A stretch of DNA of 64,000 nucleotides, taken from Fructobacillus durionis (GTDB taxonomy: Bacteria > Bacillota > Bacilli > Lactobacillales > Lactobacillaceae). The position numbers and the translations under genes are program-made. Where the stretch lies: NCBI RefSeq assembly GCF_900112405.1, contig NZ_FOLI01000003.1, positions 50,279 through 114,278 of the forward strand. Reading direction: 5' to 3'. Below are positions 18,343 to 26,636 of this stretch, piece after piece (position 1 is the first letter of the stretch; every line of letters starts with the position of its first letter). Below the pieces are notes generated by a model, which saw nothing but the letters and a program-made list of their open reading frames with translations, did no database searches and was not told the DNA's origin.

Positions 18343-18420
18343 GCTGGCTACTTTTACAATGCCAGTAGTTAAGATATTACTGGCGGATTTCTTCAATCTT
18401 TTTCGATTAGACGCCAGTGA
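18343..18420 (+). promoter_or_regulatory. Alternative pairing region of the Ile leader
   Basis: Four arms: 1 (GCTGGC, 18343-18348), 2 (GCCAGTA, 18361-18367), 3 (TACTGGC, 18378-18384, continuing to G at 18386) and 4 (CGCCAGTGA, 18412-18420). 1:2, 2:3 and 3:4 can each form; 3:4 breaks the terminator stem. These are the elements of a classical attenuation switch. Confidence 0.72.
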
Positions 18421-18434
18421 TGGCGTCTTTTTTA
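18409..18434 (+). terminator. Attenuator terminator before the hydratase gene
   Basis: A perfect 8-bp stem (18409-18416 with 18421-18428) with a GTGA loop and a T run, ending about 40 bp before the hydratase start. Confidence 0.88.
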
Positions 18435-18472
18435 TTTGAATAACAAACAGGATAAACAAAAGGAGAATTATT

Positions 18473-19270
18473 ATGACAAAGACAGAATTGACAGCAGCAG
18501 AGAAACAATTGGCCGATGCACTTTACGAGGCCTTCAAGACAGGGAAGGCTTTGGACGTTGCCAAGTGGCAGGACGTGGTCAAAGAAGATGACCGTTCTTA
18601 CTTGGTGCAAGACGAATTGTTGCGCTTGAAGGGCGAAGACGTTGCTGGCTATAAGGTTTCTTTGACCAGTGAAGAAACGCAAAACATGTTTGATTCCAAC
18701 GAACCCTTGTACGGGGCTCAGACCGGTTCACATTTCGTGAAGTCACCAGCGACTTTGAGCTTGTCAAAGGATTTGATGGATCCATTGGCCGAAGTGGAAT
18801 TGGTTTTCAAGGCCAAGGAAGACCTTAGTACAGAAGATTCTTTGGAAGACATGGCCAAGAAGACAACGGTAGCACCAGGTGTCGAAGTGCCTGACTGCCG
18901 CTTCTTGGACTGGTTCCCAACTTTGCCAAAGTACTTGGTTATGGCCGATGCCGCCGTTGGTGGTTATGTGGTCTACGGTGAAGAAAAGGAAACGGCCAGC
19001 TTTAAGTTGGATGACCTTGCCCAGGTGACGACAACTCTTGAGCACGACGGGGAGGAAGTGGCGACTGGTGCTTCAAGCGAGGTACTTGGAAACCCATTGA
19101 ACTCCTTGCAGTGGTTGGTCAAGAAGTTGGCTAGTCAGGGCAAGACTTTGAAAGCCGGACAACGCGTTTCTGCTGGAACTTTCTTACTTCCTCCAAAGTT
19201 GACAGAAGGTACTTGGAAGGCCAGTTTCAACCATGGCTTCTCAGACGTTGAAGTTCGTGTGACAAAGTAA
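18473..19270 (+). CDS. 2-keto-4-pentenoate hydratase-like protein (FAH superfamily, MhpD type)
   Basis: A 265-aa protein of the fumarylacetoacetate hydrolase superfamily. GYKVSLTS at 59-66 corresponds to the family AGWKVGLTS motif. Glu107 and Glu109 in LAEVEL are the usual metal ligands, and the region 134-147 aligns with LPALEVVGSRIRDW of MhpD. Family members hydrate or decarboxylate 2-oxo-enoic acids in a Mg/Mn-dependent way. No aromatic catabolic partner genes are nearby. It is transcribed alone, behind an Ile-rich leader, with strong terminators on both sides. A role linked to branched-chain or 2-oxo acid metabolism is inferred from that leader; the true substrate is unknown. Confidence 0.75.
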   Translation: MTKTELTAAEKQLADALYEAFKTGKALDVAKWQDVVKEDDRSYLVQDELLRLKGEDVAGYKVSLTSEETQNMFDSNEPLYGAQTGSHFVKSPATLSLSKDLMDPLAEVELVFKAKEDLSTEDSLEDMAKKTTVAPGVEVPDCRFLDWFPTLPKYLVMADAAVGGYVVYGEEKETASFKLDDLAQVTTTLEHDGEEVATGASSEVLGNPLNSLQWLVKKLASQGKTLKAGQRVSAGTFLLPPKLTEGTWKASFNHGFSDVEVRVTK

Positions 19271-19273
19271 AAG

Positions 19274-19309
19274 AAAAGCGCTCAAACAATTAGCTTGAGC
19301 GCTTTTTTT
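19274..19309. terminator. Bidirectional terminator
   Basis: A 12-bp perfect stem (19274-19285 with 19295-19306) lies between the convergent hydratase and TSUP genes, with T runs on both strands. Confidence 0.9.
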
Positions 19310-19310
19310 C

Positions 19311-20051
19311 TTAGAAGATTAAGTTTAATCCAAAGTAGATGATGACAATTCCTAGTAGTGGGGATAGGAACTTGTTGAGCTTCTTTTGATCAAAGAGTCG
19401 TAGAACGAGTGGCGTCAAAATTGATCCAATGATACCACCAATCATCAAGAAGAGTCCGGCGGTCCAGGAAATTGGGGAACCAGCAACCAAGTGGCTGATT
19501 AATCCGACAACAGCTAACACCCATAGAATGTAGGTTGTCGTTCCAGTTGCCTTCACGGCAGGTAGACCAATAATGGAAAGGCCAGCAACAGTGGCAGATC
19601 CTCCTGACAGTCCTCCGAACCCGACCATTAGTCCGGAGATGAAACCGAAGATGAGGGCGACCTTTGAGTTCTTGGAAGGTTCCTTCTTTTTCTTCTTTGC
19701 GAAGACGTTTTTGTACAAAACGATGCAGCCCATTACGGTTAGTAGAATACCCACGGCCCGTTGATAAACGTGGGCGGGGATGAAGCGGGAGAGGTAGGTT
19801 CCAATCAGAATACCGGGGATGGCCGCTAGAATTAGGCGGTTACCGATTCGAACCTCAACGTTCTTTAATTTCAGTTGGGTTAAGAAGCCGGAAAGGAGGG
19901 CGAAAACCGCGATAAAAAGTGAGGTTGGAACGGCCATTTCCGTCGACATGGCCATGGATGAGGTTAAGACACCAAGGTAAAAGGTCGCGCCACCGCCACC
20001 GATTAGGGTGACAAAGCAGCCAATGATAAAGCCGTAGAGAATGATGAGCAT
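19311..20051 (-). CDS. TSUP (TauE/SafE) family membrane transporter
   Basis: A 246-aa membrane protein with about seven or eight segments in two repeats (each containing a GGxxG-type re-entrant motif: TLIGGGGATFYLG near 16-28 and VGFGGLSGGSA near 141-151). This is the pattern of the TauE/SafE family, which exports sulfite, sulfoacetate or other small sulfur/organic anions. A lysine-rich loop (KKKKK, ~119-123) separates the halves. Substrate unknown. A RBS AAAGGAAA precedes the ATG at 20051. A -10-like TATAAT exists on the minus strand at 20138-20133, but I could not assign a -35. Confidence 0.85.
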   Translation of the reverse strand: MLIILYGFIIGCFVTLIGGGGATFYLGVLTSSMAMSTEMAVPTSLFIAVFALLSGFLTQLKLKNVEVRIGNRLILAAIPGILIGTYLSRFIPAHVYQRAVGILLTVMGCIVLYKNVFAKKKKKEPSKNSKVALIFGFISGLMVGFGGLSGGSATVAGLSIIGLPAVKATGTTTYILWVLAVVGLISHLVAGSPISWTAGLFLMIGGIIGSILTPLVLRLFDQKKLNKFLSPLLGIVIIYFGLNLIF

Positions 20052-20190
20052 GGTTATTTCCTTTAATAAATCATGATTTGTTAAATATTTAAAAAGAAAG
20101 GGTGAATATCGAATATTTAACGCAATGTTTTCATTATATTATTTGTCGTGAAAAAATTCCTATAAATTTTATTAAGATCAGTGTGGAATT

Positions 20191-20223
20191 AAAAAGAAGA
20201 GACCAGGGAAAGGCCTCTTCTTA
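20191..20223 (-). terminator. Minus-strand terminator-like hairpin upstream of the TSUP gene
   Basis: An 11-bp stem with one G-U pair and a 7-nt loop, followed by Ts on the minus strand. It lies ~140 bp before the TSUP gene, so it either attenuates that gene or ends a separate small transcript. The rest of the 20052-20525 gap is AT-rich and shows no coding frame with a ribosome site. Confidence 0.55.
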
Positions 20224-20525
20224 GCTAGTGTGATAGTTGGGAAATCAAAGCATTTGAAACATGACTTAATTTGGTAAAAAATGTGAAATTTTAAGGAAGA
20301 AATTTTAAGCACGATGATGGACAATCTTAAAATCTCGAATGGGACTAAACGAGTTAGCTCACTAATTGTAATTGAATGAAAATAGAATAGGAATATAAGA
20401 CAGTAACGCTTGGAGTACTATCACGGTTCTAGCAAGTTTATTTTAGCATAGTATTTGAAATATTATTAATTATTTTAAATATTATACAAAATATACAAAA
20501 TTGTATCGAATTCTTGTAATCAAAT

Positions 20526-20549
20526 AAAAAAGTCAGCCGGAGCTGACTC
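20526..20549 (-). terminator. Terminator of the Nudix gene
   Basis: On the minus strand a 7-bp stem (20548-20542 with 20537-20531, AGTCAGC/GCTGACT) with a 4-nt loop is followed by TTTTT. Confidence 0.85.
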
Positions 20550-20555
20550 AATTAT

Positions 20556-21071
20556 TTAATCATCGTTTTTCGCTGCTTCGCGCAACCAAGGCTGTTCATT
20601 TTCTTCGTTAATGGTTAGCACACGCTCCAGGGTATCCTGTGCAGCGGGCACAAACATCTTTGGACGGGGGTTAACAGGTACAAATTCAACGGACAAGGTT
20701 TCGGTACCGTCAGCTTTCAAGTGGTCAGCAGTTGCGCCTTCAACAAGCTTGACTTCAAAGCCCATTGAGATGGTTTCCTGTGCATCACCCCAGGAGTTCT
20801 TTGGGTTGACGTGGGTTGCCATCCCAAGCATGCGGACGACTTCAACGTCCAAGTTTGTTTCTTCCTTGAATTCACGAACAACGGCTTGCATTGGGGAGTC
20901 ACCATATTCGAGGAATCCACCTGGGAATCCGTATCCCACTGCTGAGTCGCCACGCTTCTCTAAAAGAATGGCGTCGTGTGCTTCATTCCAGAGTACGCCG
21001 AAGGCAGAGTTGAAAATCATGCCTTCGTGTCCGACTTTGGCACGCATACGAGCGATGTAGTTTTGTTCCAT
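20556..21071 (-). CDS. Nudix hydrolase
   Basis: A 171-aa protein with a Nudix box near residues 51-73 (GGFLEYGDSPMQAVVREFKE followed by ETNL). The catalytic REFKEE core is intact. The usual first Glu of GGxxExGE-type boxes is Asp in EYGD, and the Gly of EExGU is Asn. Nudix enzymes cleave nucleoside diphosphates linked to X; the substrate cannot be read from sequence. The HVNPKNSWGDAQE segment after the box is reminiscent of NAD-pyrophosphatase-like or ADP-ribose members. It is a single gene, divergent from tgt. Confidence 0.85.
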   Translation of the reverse strand: MEQNYIARMRAKVGHEGMIFNSAFGVLWNEAHDAILLEKRGDSAVGYGFPGGFLEYGDSPMQAVVREFKEETNLDVEVVRMLGMATHVNPKNSWGDAQETISMGFEVKLVEGATADHLKADGTETLSVEFVPVNPRPKMFVPAAQDTLERVLTINEENEQPWLREAAKNDD

Positions 21072-21206
21072 GGTTTTATCCTTTCAATGGTACAATTTTT
21101 AATCTTCCAGTATCATAACGCGGATTTTTATAAGAAACAACTGAGAGAGCAAAGTCCTTTCAGGGTCCGTGTTACAATGGAAGAAGTAAATCTAACAAGT
21201 AGGTGA

Positions 21207-22427
21207 ATGATGACTGATAAGAAACCGGCCGTTTGGTACGAACATCTTCATACAGAAAAGCATACGGGTGCCCGTCGTGGCCGTTTGCACACGCCCCACG
21301 GGGTCTATGAAACGCCAATGTTTATGCCCGTTGGGACACAGGGTGCCGTCAAGGGTGTCAACACACGCACGCTAAAGGAAATTGGTTCGCAATTTATTTT
21401 GGCTAATACCTATCACCTTTGGGTTCGTCCAGGCGATGAACTCATTGCGCAGGCCGGTGGCCTTCATAAGTACATGGGCTGGGATCAGGCTATTTTGACT
21501 GATTCTGGTGGCTTCCAGGTCTTTTCTCTTTCTGATGCACGAAAGCTGAAGGAAGAGGGCGTGACTTTCCAAAACCACGTGAACGGGGACAAGATGTCTT
21601 TGTCACCTGAAGTGGCCATGCGGATTCAGAACAATTTGGGTTCTGACGTTATGATGCAGTTGGACGAAGCCATTCCATACTTTGAAACCTACGACTACGT
21701 CAAGGAATCGATGCAGCGTTCCTTGCGTTGGGCCGACCGTGCACAACAGTATCATAAGAAGACGGATACTCAAGCACTTTTCGGAATTGTGCAGGGTGCT
21801 GGATTCCGTGATTTGCGTACGGAATCGGCTAATGAATTGGTTAAGATGGATTTGCCTGGTTATGCTGTGGGTGGCCTCTCCGTTGGAGAATCCAAGAAGG
21901 AAATGAACCGTGTCTTGGACTTCACGATGCCCCTGCTTCCTGAAGATAAGCCTCGTTATTTGATGGGGGTTGCCGCACCCGATTCATTGATTGATGGTGT
22001 GATTCGCGGTGTTGACATGTTTGACTGCGTTTTGCCAACGCGAATCGGGCGTAAGGGAACGTTGATGACTTCGAAGGGCCGTGTCGTGATTAAGAATTCC
22101 CGCTACAAGGATGACTTCTCACCCATCGATCCGGATTTGACCTATTATTCAGACAACCCAATTCGAAAGAATCAGTTCGGCAATTTGGCACAGTACGATT
22201 TGCCAAACTATTCACCTTACCAAAACCTATCCCGTTCATACTTGCACCACCTCTTTAACGCCCATGAACGTTTGGGTGAGCAAATTGCTTCAGAACATAA
22301 CCTGCGTTACCTTCTTCATTTAATGGAAGAAATGCGTAAGGCAATCGAAGAAGACCGTTTGCTTGAATTCCGTGAGCAGGTCTTAGAAGAATACGGATAT
22401 AACAAAAAGAACGCCAGATTATTTTAA
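21207..22427 (+). CDS. tgt: tRNA-guanine transglycosylase (Tgt) lacking the Cys zinc ligands
   Basis: A 406-aa TIM-barrel enzyme that exchanges G34 of GUN-anticodon tRNAs for preQ1 in queuosine synthesis. The general acid/base Asp is in [11 protein letters not shown] (near 97-107), and the nucleophile Asp is in [12 protein letters not shown] (near 269-280). The C-terminal half ends [26 protein letters not shown] and DRLLEFREQ as in bacterial Tgt. However, the CxCxxC zinc site that normally precedes SRxY is replaced by PxYxxY-like residues ([10 protein letters not shown]), and about 20 extra residues sit just before it. A GGTGA ribosome site and an extended -10 (TACAAT 21173-21178) precede it. 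ATG at 21210 is an equally possible start. No preQ1 riboswitch or queC-F genes are adjacent. Confidence 0.93.
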   Translation: MMTDKKPAVWYEHLHTEKHTGARRGRLHTPHGVYETPMFMPVGTQGAVKGVNTRTLKEIGSQFILANTYHLWVRPGDELIAQAGGLHKYMGWDQAILTDSGGFQVFSLSDARKLKEEGVTFQNHVNGDKMSLSPEVAMRIQNNLGSDVMMQLDEAIPYFETYDYVKESMQRSLRWADRAQQYHKKTDTQALFGIVQGAGFRDLRTESANELVKMDLPGYAVGGLSVGESKKEMNRVLDFTMPLLPEDKPRYLMGVAAPDSLIDGVIRGVDMFDCVLPTRIGRKGTLMTSKGRVVIKNSRYKDDFSPIDPDLTYYSDNPIRKNQFGNLAQYDLPNYSPYQNLSRSYLHHLFNAHERLGEQIASEHNLRYLLHLMEEMRKAIEEDRLLEFREQVLEEYGYNKKNARLF

Positions 22428-22470
22428 AATCTGGTACAATGTAACAAATCAATCATAAAGGAATGAAATT

Positions 22471-22806
22471 ATGCAAAACCTTATCTTGCCACTTATCCTT
22501 GTTGTTGTGATGGTCTTTTGGATGCAACGCACCCAAAAGAAGCAAGCAGCTAAGCAAGCTCAAATGAAGAACGAAATGAAGAAGGGTTCAGACGTTGTAA
22601 CCATTGGTGGATTGCACGCCAAGGTTGACCGTGTGAACGAAGCCGAAAAGACAGTTGATTTGGACTGTGAAGGCGTTATCTTGACTTTTGAATTGACAGC
22701 CATCCGTTCCGTAAAGAACGCTGAAGAAGCCAAGCCAGCCGAAGAAGTGAAGCCAGAAGCTGAAGAAGCAAAATCTGAAGCAGCTGATGAAAAGAAGGAA
22801 GACTAA
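22471..22806 (+). CDS. yajC: Preprotein translocase subunit YajC
   Basis: A 111-aa protein with one N-terminal membrane helix (residues 1-17), the conserved RTQKKQAAKQAQMKNEMKKG segment and the VxTIGGLHAKV core. It is an accessory of SecDF-YidC at the Sec translocon. The last 30 residues form a Glu/Lys/Ala-rich repeat (EEAKPAEEVKPEAEEAKSEA) that is likely disordered. It lies 43 bp after tgt, the classical tgt-yajC pairing, and has a terminator after it. Confidence 0.95.
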   Translation: MQNLILPLILVVVMVFWMQRTQKKQAAKQAQMKNEMKKGSDVVTIGGLHAKVDRVNEAEKTVDLDCEGVILTFELTAIRSVKNAEEAKPAEEVKPEAEEAKSEAADEKKED

Positions 22807-22818
22807 GTTTAGTCTTCT

Positions 22819-22844
22819 ATCCCACCCACGGGTGGGATTTTTTA
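22819..22844 (+). terminator. Terminator after yajC
   Basis: A TCCCACC/GGTGGGA stem with a 4-nt loop followed by TTTTTT. Confidence 0.85.
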
Positions 22845-22981
22845 GTTGCCTGAATGCTAATTAGAATGAATTTGCTTTCCTGCTTACCTTGGTAAATTCG
22901 TTTATCTTTATTCAAAATAATGGTAAGCTAATAGCAAAGATATACGGCAATGGGTGTTAAAGCCCGAAAAAGGAATGGGAG

Positions 22982-23026
22982 ATGCACCCGTTCAGGGACT
23001 CTTCTAGCGGAAGGGTCCTTTTTTGA
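22982..23026 (+). CDS. Short leader ORF of the ABC exporter operon
   Basis: A 14-codon ORF (Met-His-Pro-Phe-Arg-Asp and on) with AAAGGA seven bp before its ATG. Its coding sequence contains the terminator hairpin at 22994-23025, and its stop lies right after the T tract. A second hairpin (GAATGGG/CCCGTTC, ~22973-22993) encloses its start codon. A ribosome on this ORF would therefore melt or block the terminator. This resembles leader-ORF attenuation of BmrCD-type multidrug exporters, where drug-stalled ribosomes allow readthrough. It is inferred, not shown. A longer 27-codon frame from 22950 overlaps it but lacks a ribosome site. Confidence 0.5.
   Translation: MHPFRDSSSGRVLF
22994..23025 (+). 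terminator. Attenuator terminator before the ABC exporter
   Basis: An 11-bp stem (22994-23004 with 23010-23020, with G-U pairs) with loop TAGCG and a TTTTTT tail, 27 bp before the first ABC gene. A GCTTACC/GGTAAGC inverted repeat lies further upstream (~22885-22928) around an AT-rich promoter region. Confidence 0.82.
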
Positions 23027-23051
23027 AAAATAGAAAGTACAGGAATAACTA

Positions 23052-24788
23052 ATGGGATTACTATTAACCTATGCAAAACCCTACGGGAAAAAGATTGCTG
23101 CCGCGGTGGTATCGGTGACGCTGATGGCCTTGGCGACTTTGACGCAGCCACAGTTTTTAGAAAAAATGATGTCTGCCATTATTAAGGACCAGAGTGACTT
23201 GGTTTTGAAAAACGGGGCTTATTTGTTGGGGCTCGCTTTGGTCGGAATTGTGGCCGGAATAACTGGTACTTACTTTGCCTCACAGGTTTCTCAAGGGGTA
23301 GCAGCGGATATCCGACGTGCTGAATACGATAAGATTCAAAACTTTTCTTTGCAGCAGGTGCAATCTTACAGTTCGGCTAATCTGGTCGTTCGTTTAACTA
23401 ACGATGTTAATCAGGTACAACAACTGGTCATGCAGTTGTTACAGATGGTTTTGCGTGTGCCCATTCTTTTGATTGGTGCCATTATCCTATCCATCTATAC
23501 AATTCCATCCCTTTGGTGGGTGGTTGTCCTAATGATTGTGCTGATTGTTCTATCTTCACAGCGAATTTTTGCCATGATGGGCGGTAGTTTTGCTAAGATT
23601 CAGAAATTGATTGATAAGAATAATACGCTTGCTCAGGAAAACTTGGCTGGGGTAAGAGTTGTGAAGTCCTTTAATCAACAGGGACAAGAAGAAGCCTCCT
23701 TCTCCGATAACACGGAAGAGTTAACGGAAGTGAACCGTCGGATTGGCTACCTCTTTAACATGATGTTTCCAATCTTCATGTTGCTTTCCTACGCGGCCAT
23801 TGTGGCAGCCTTGCTCTTCATTTCCACATCCATTACTTCTCATCCAGATCAGTTAGCAAAGATTACACCATTTATTACTTATTTGAATCAAATCTTGATG
23901 GCACTATTGATGATGGGGATGATTTCGACTTTTGCTTCCCGTGGATTTGTTTCTTTGAAACGAATTTCTGCGGTGATGGCGGAAGAAACAGGAGGTCTTT
24001 CAATCAATGAGGAAACAAAGGTAGCAAAAGACGATTTCTTGAAGCAAGATTTGAAGGTCGAGAACCTATCCTTTACTTATCCGAATGCAGAATCAGCTGC
24101 TTTGTCTGCTATCAGCTTTGGTTTACATGCTGGTCAAACATTGGGAATCGTCGGATCGACAGGTTCTGGGAAGTCGACTTTGGCATTACTACTCGCCCGC
24201 CTTTATCAAGGGGATGCTGGAAAAGTCCAAGTTGACGGACAAAATATCCAAAACATTGACGAAGAAAGCTGGCGCCAAGCCGTTTCAATCGTCATGCAAA
24301 AGCCAGTTCTTTTCTCTGGAAGCATCGCCTCGAACTTGAAGATGGGAAAGGCTGATGCTAGTGAAGCTGAAATGCAGGAAGCGATTGAAGCTGCTCAAGC
24401 GGCTGAATTTGTGAACGCCTATCCAGATGGATTGGAACACGAAATTTCAGAACGCTCTGCTAACTTGTCGGGTGGTCAAAAACAGCGTTTGTCACTTGCT
24501 CGCGCCTTGGTAAAGAAGCCCCGCTTGCTCATCTTAGATGATGCGACTTCGGCCCTAGATGCTCGTTCTGAAAAACAGGTTCAGGAAGTGCTGGCCAATG
24601 AATTTGCAAAGACGACCAAGGTCATCATTGCCGAAAAGATTGCATCGATTATTCGTGCAGATCAAATTATTGTTTTGGACGAAGGAAAAGTCGTCGGCGT
24701 TGGCTCGCACGAGGAGCTGTTAGAAAACAGTGACTTTTACCAAGAAATTTACCAAAGCCAGAAGGGAAAGGAGGGCGACCATGAATAA
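23052..24788 (+). CDS. Heterodimeric multidrug ABC exporter, degenerate-site subunit (LmrC/BmrC type)
   Basis: A 578-aa half transporter: six membrane segments (1-300) and an ATPase domain (~345-570). Walker A GSTGSGKST and signature LSGGQKQR are intact. The catalytic Glu after Walker B is Asp (LLILDDATSALD), and the switch His is replaced by Glu (IIAEKIAS). Such a degenerate subunit pairs with a normal partner, here the next gene, and the consensus ATP site uses this LSGGQ. The likely role is drug or lipid export, as in LmrCD/BmrCD. It overlaps the next gene by 8 bp and follows the leader-ORF attenuator. Confidence 0.88.
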   Translation: MGLLLTYAKPYGKKIAAAVVSVTLMALATLTQPQFLEKMMSAIIKDQSDLVLKNGAYLLGLALVGIVAGITGTYFASQVSQGVAADIRRAEYDKIQNFSLQQVQSYSSANLVVRLTNDVNQVQQLVMQLLQMVLRVPILLIGAIILSIYTIPSLWWVVVLMIVLIVLSSQRIFAMMGGSFAKIQKLIDKNNTLAQENLAGVRVVKSFNQQGQEEASFSDNTEELTEVNRRIGYLFNMMFPIFMLLSYAAIVAALLFISTSITSHPDQLAKITPFITYLNQILMALLMMGMISTFASRGFVSLKRISAVMAEETGGLSINEETKVAKDDFLKQDLKVENLSFTYPNAESAALSAISFGLHAGQTLGIVGSTGSGKSTLALLLARLYQGDAGKVQVDGQNIQNIDEESWRQAVSIVMQKPVLFSGSIASNLKMGKADASEAEMQEAIEAAQAAEFVNAYPDGLEHEISERSANLSGGQKQRLSLARALVKKPRLLILDDATSALDARSEKQVQEVLANEFAKTTKVIIAEKIASIIRADQIIVLDEGKVVGVGSHEELLENSDFYQEIYQSQKGKEGDHE

Positions 24789-26553
24789 GTTACGAGTAGC
24801 GCTGGGATATTTCACGAACTATTTGAAACCTTATTGGAAGGGCCTGAGTGCTGCAGTCGTGTTCGTGTTGATTGGAACCTATGCTCAGATTAAGGCTCCC
24901 CTTTACTTGGGAAACGCGATTTCTGGGTTAACAAAGTATTTGACCGCCTCCTTTACACCTGGAGGTCATGCCTCGTTGGCAGACTTTTACCAGGCAATCA
25001 TTGCAATGGTGCTTTTCTACTTGCTTTCGGAAGTTGGCTTTGTGATATCCGGATTGATTACTTCCCGTGTTTCATCGGATTCTGTTGGACAAATGCGCAT
25101 GGGCCTTTTTTCAAATTTGCAGAAAAAGGCGATTCGTTATTTTGATTCCCATCAGGATGGAAAGATTTTGTCGCTCTTCACTTCAGATTTAGACAATGTT
25201 TTTAACGCGATGAACCAGGCTGTTTTTCAGATTTTTTCACAGGGTATCCTCTTTCTAGGAATCATCTGGATGATGCTATCCAAATCGTTAACGATGGCCT
25301 TGGTAACGATGGCACTGTCTCCCTTTGCCATTATTGTGGCACTGGTAATTGTGAATAAGGCACGTAAGCAAATCGAGAAACAACAGGCTGCGACTGGTGA
25401 TTTGAACGGTTACATTAACGAACAGCTATCTGGACAGGCAGTTTTACTAGCCGAAGGACGTCAGCAAACTTCCATTAAGGACTTTGAACCCATTAACGAA
25501 CGAGTTCGTTACGCCACACAAAAGGGGCAGTTCTATTCAGGATTGCTATCACCATTAATGCAAGGGTTCTCGCTCTTGAACTTGGCGATTGTGATTTTCT
25601 TTGGCTCCTGGTTGGTACTTCACAACGGTATGGATAAGGCCTCTGGATTAGCCTTGATTGTTGTCTTCGTGACCTATTCACAGCAATACTTCCAACCCAT
25701 TTCACAATTAACAGCTATATATAACCCACTGCAGTTGGCCATTACAGGGGCCAACCGAATTACGGACGTCGAGGCAACACCAAATGAAGTGAACACTGGT
25801 AAGAAATTGGCTGGTCCATTAACCGAAGGCGTTTCGCTAAAGCACGTGGACTTTTCTTATCAACCCGGGCGTCCAATTTTAAAGGACGTTTCGATTGATG
25901 TGAAGAAGGGACAAATGGTTGCCCTTGTTGGCCCAACGGGTTCTGGGAAAACAACGGTGATGAACCTGTTGAATCGTTTTTACGATTTGAACGGGGGCGA
26001 GATCACCTATGATGGTGTGCCACTAAAGGACTACGATCTAAAGTCACTACGTAGTCGTGTCGGGATTGTCTTGCAAGAATCCGTGGTCTTCTCAAAGTCC
26101 ATTCGAGACAACATCGCCTATGGTAAGCCGGATGCTAGTCAGGAAGAAGTTGAGTCCGCTGCAAAACAGGCCAATATCCATGACTTCATCATGAGCTTGC
26201 CGGATGGTTACGATACCAAAGTCACGGGTGCGGACAACCTCTTTTCAACTGGTCAAAAACAGTTGTTATCCATTGCCCGTACGATTCTGACGAATCCATC
26301 CTTGCTGATTTTGGATGAAGCAACGGCGAACGTGGATACGGTTACCGAAGCTAAGATTCAAAAGGCCATGGAGAACGTAATGGCCAACCGAACATCCTTT
26401 GTGATTGCCCACCGACTAAAGACAATTTTGTCAGCCGATGTCATTGTTGTTTTGAAAGACGGTCGTGTTATTGAAAAGGGTTCACACGCAGAATTATTGG
26501 CTGAAAAAGGCTTTTACTCAGAGCTTTACTACAATCAAATGGTATTTGAGTAA
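24781..26553 (+). CDS. Heterodimeric multidrug ABC exporter, catalytic subunit (LmrD/BmrD type)
   Basis: A 590-aa half transporter with a six-helix membrane domain (~15-330) and an ATPase domain (~355-585). Walker A is GPTGSGKTT, Walker B ends LLILDEATANVD with the catalytic Glu, and the switch His is present in VIAHRLKT. Its own signature is altered to FSTGQKQL, the mirror image of the partner's defects. Thus only one of the two ATP sites should hydrolyse efficiently. The ATG at 24781 has AGGAGGG just upstream and overlaps the first gene, so the pair is co-translated. Confidence 0.9.
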   Translation: MNKLRVALGYFTNYLKPYWKGLSAAVVFVLIGTYAQIKAPLYLGNAISGLTKYLTASFTPGGHASLADFYQAIIAMVLFYLLSEVGFVISGLITSRVSSDSVGQMRMGLFSNLQKKAIRYFDSHQDGKILSLFTSDLDNVFNAMNQAVFQIFSQGILFLGIIWMMLSKSLTMALVTMALSPFAIIVALVIVNKARKQIEKQQAATGDLNGYINEQLSGQAVLLAEGRQQTSIKDFEPINERVRYATQKGQFYSGLLSPLMQGFSLLNLAIVIFFGSWLVLHNGMDKASGLALIVVFVTYSQQYFQPISQLTAIYNPLQLAITGANRITDVEATPNEVNTGKKLAGPLTEGVSLKHVDFSYQPGRPILKDVSIDVKKGQMVALVGPTGSGKTTVMNLLNRFYDLNGGEITYDGVPLKDYDLKSLRSRVGIVLQESVVFSKSIRDNIAYGKPDASQEEVESAAKQANIHDFIMSLPDGYDTKVTGADNLFSTGQKQLLSIARTILTNPSLLILDEATANVDTVTEAKIQKAMENVMANRTSFVIAHRLKTILSADVIVVLKDGRVIEKGSHAELLAEKGFYSELYYNQMVFE

Positions 26554-26565
26554 AAAGGGTGCGCT

Positions 26566-26594
26566 TTGGCTGCATTCCTTAAAAATGGTATAAT
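26566..26594 (+). promoter_or_regulatory. Promoter of the glycolipid/LTA gene group
   Basis: TTGGCT (26566-26571), 17 bp, TATAAT (26589-26594). It lies 43 bp before the lafA start. Confidence 0.82.
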
Positions 26595-26636
26595 ATTGGC
26601 ATTACGCTTAGCGCTTGAACATAATGGGAGCAAATC

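Noticed and set aside
21080..21206. preQ1 riboswitch before tgt
   Set aside because: The region lacks the preQ1-I/II conserved blocks and is too short between the two divergent starts.
22950..23033. 27-codon frame in the ABC exporter leader
   Set aside because: No ribosome site before its ATG; the overlapping 14-codon ORF at 22982 has one.
22819..23050. Guanidine or fluoride riboswitch before the ABC exporter
   Set aside because: No ACGR-loop hairpins or crcB core; a leader ORF inside a terminator explains the region better.
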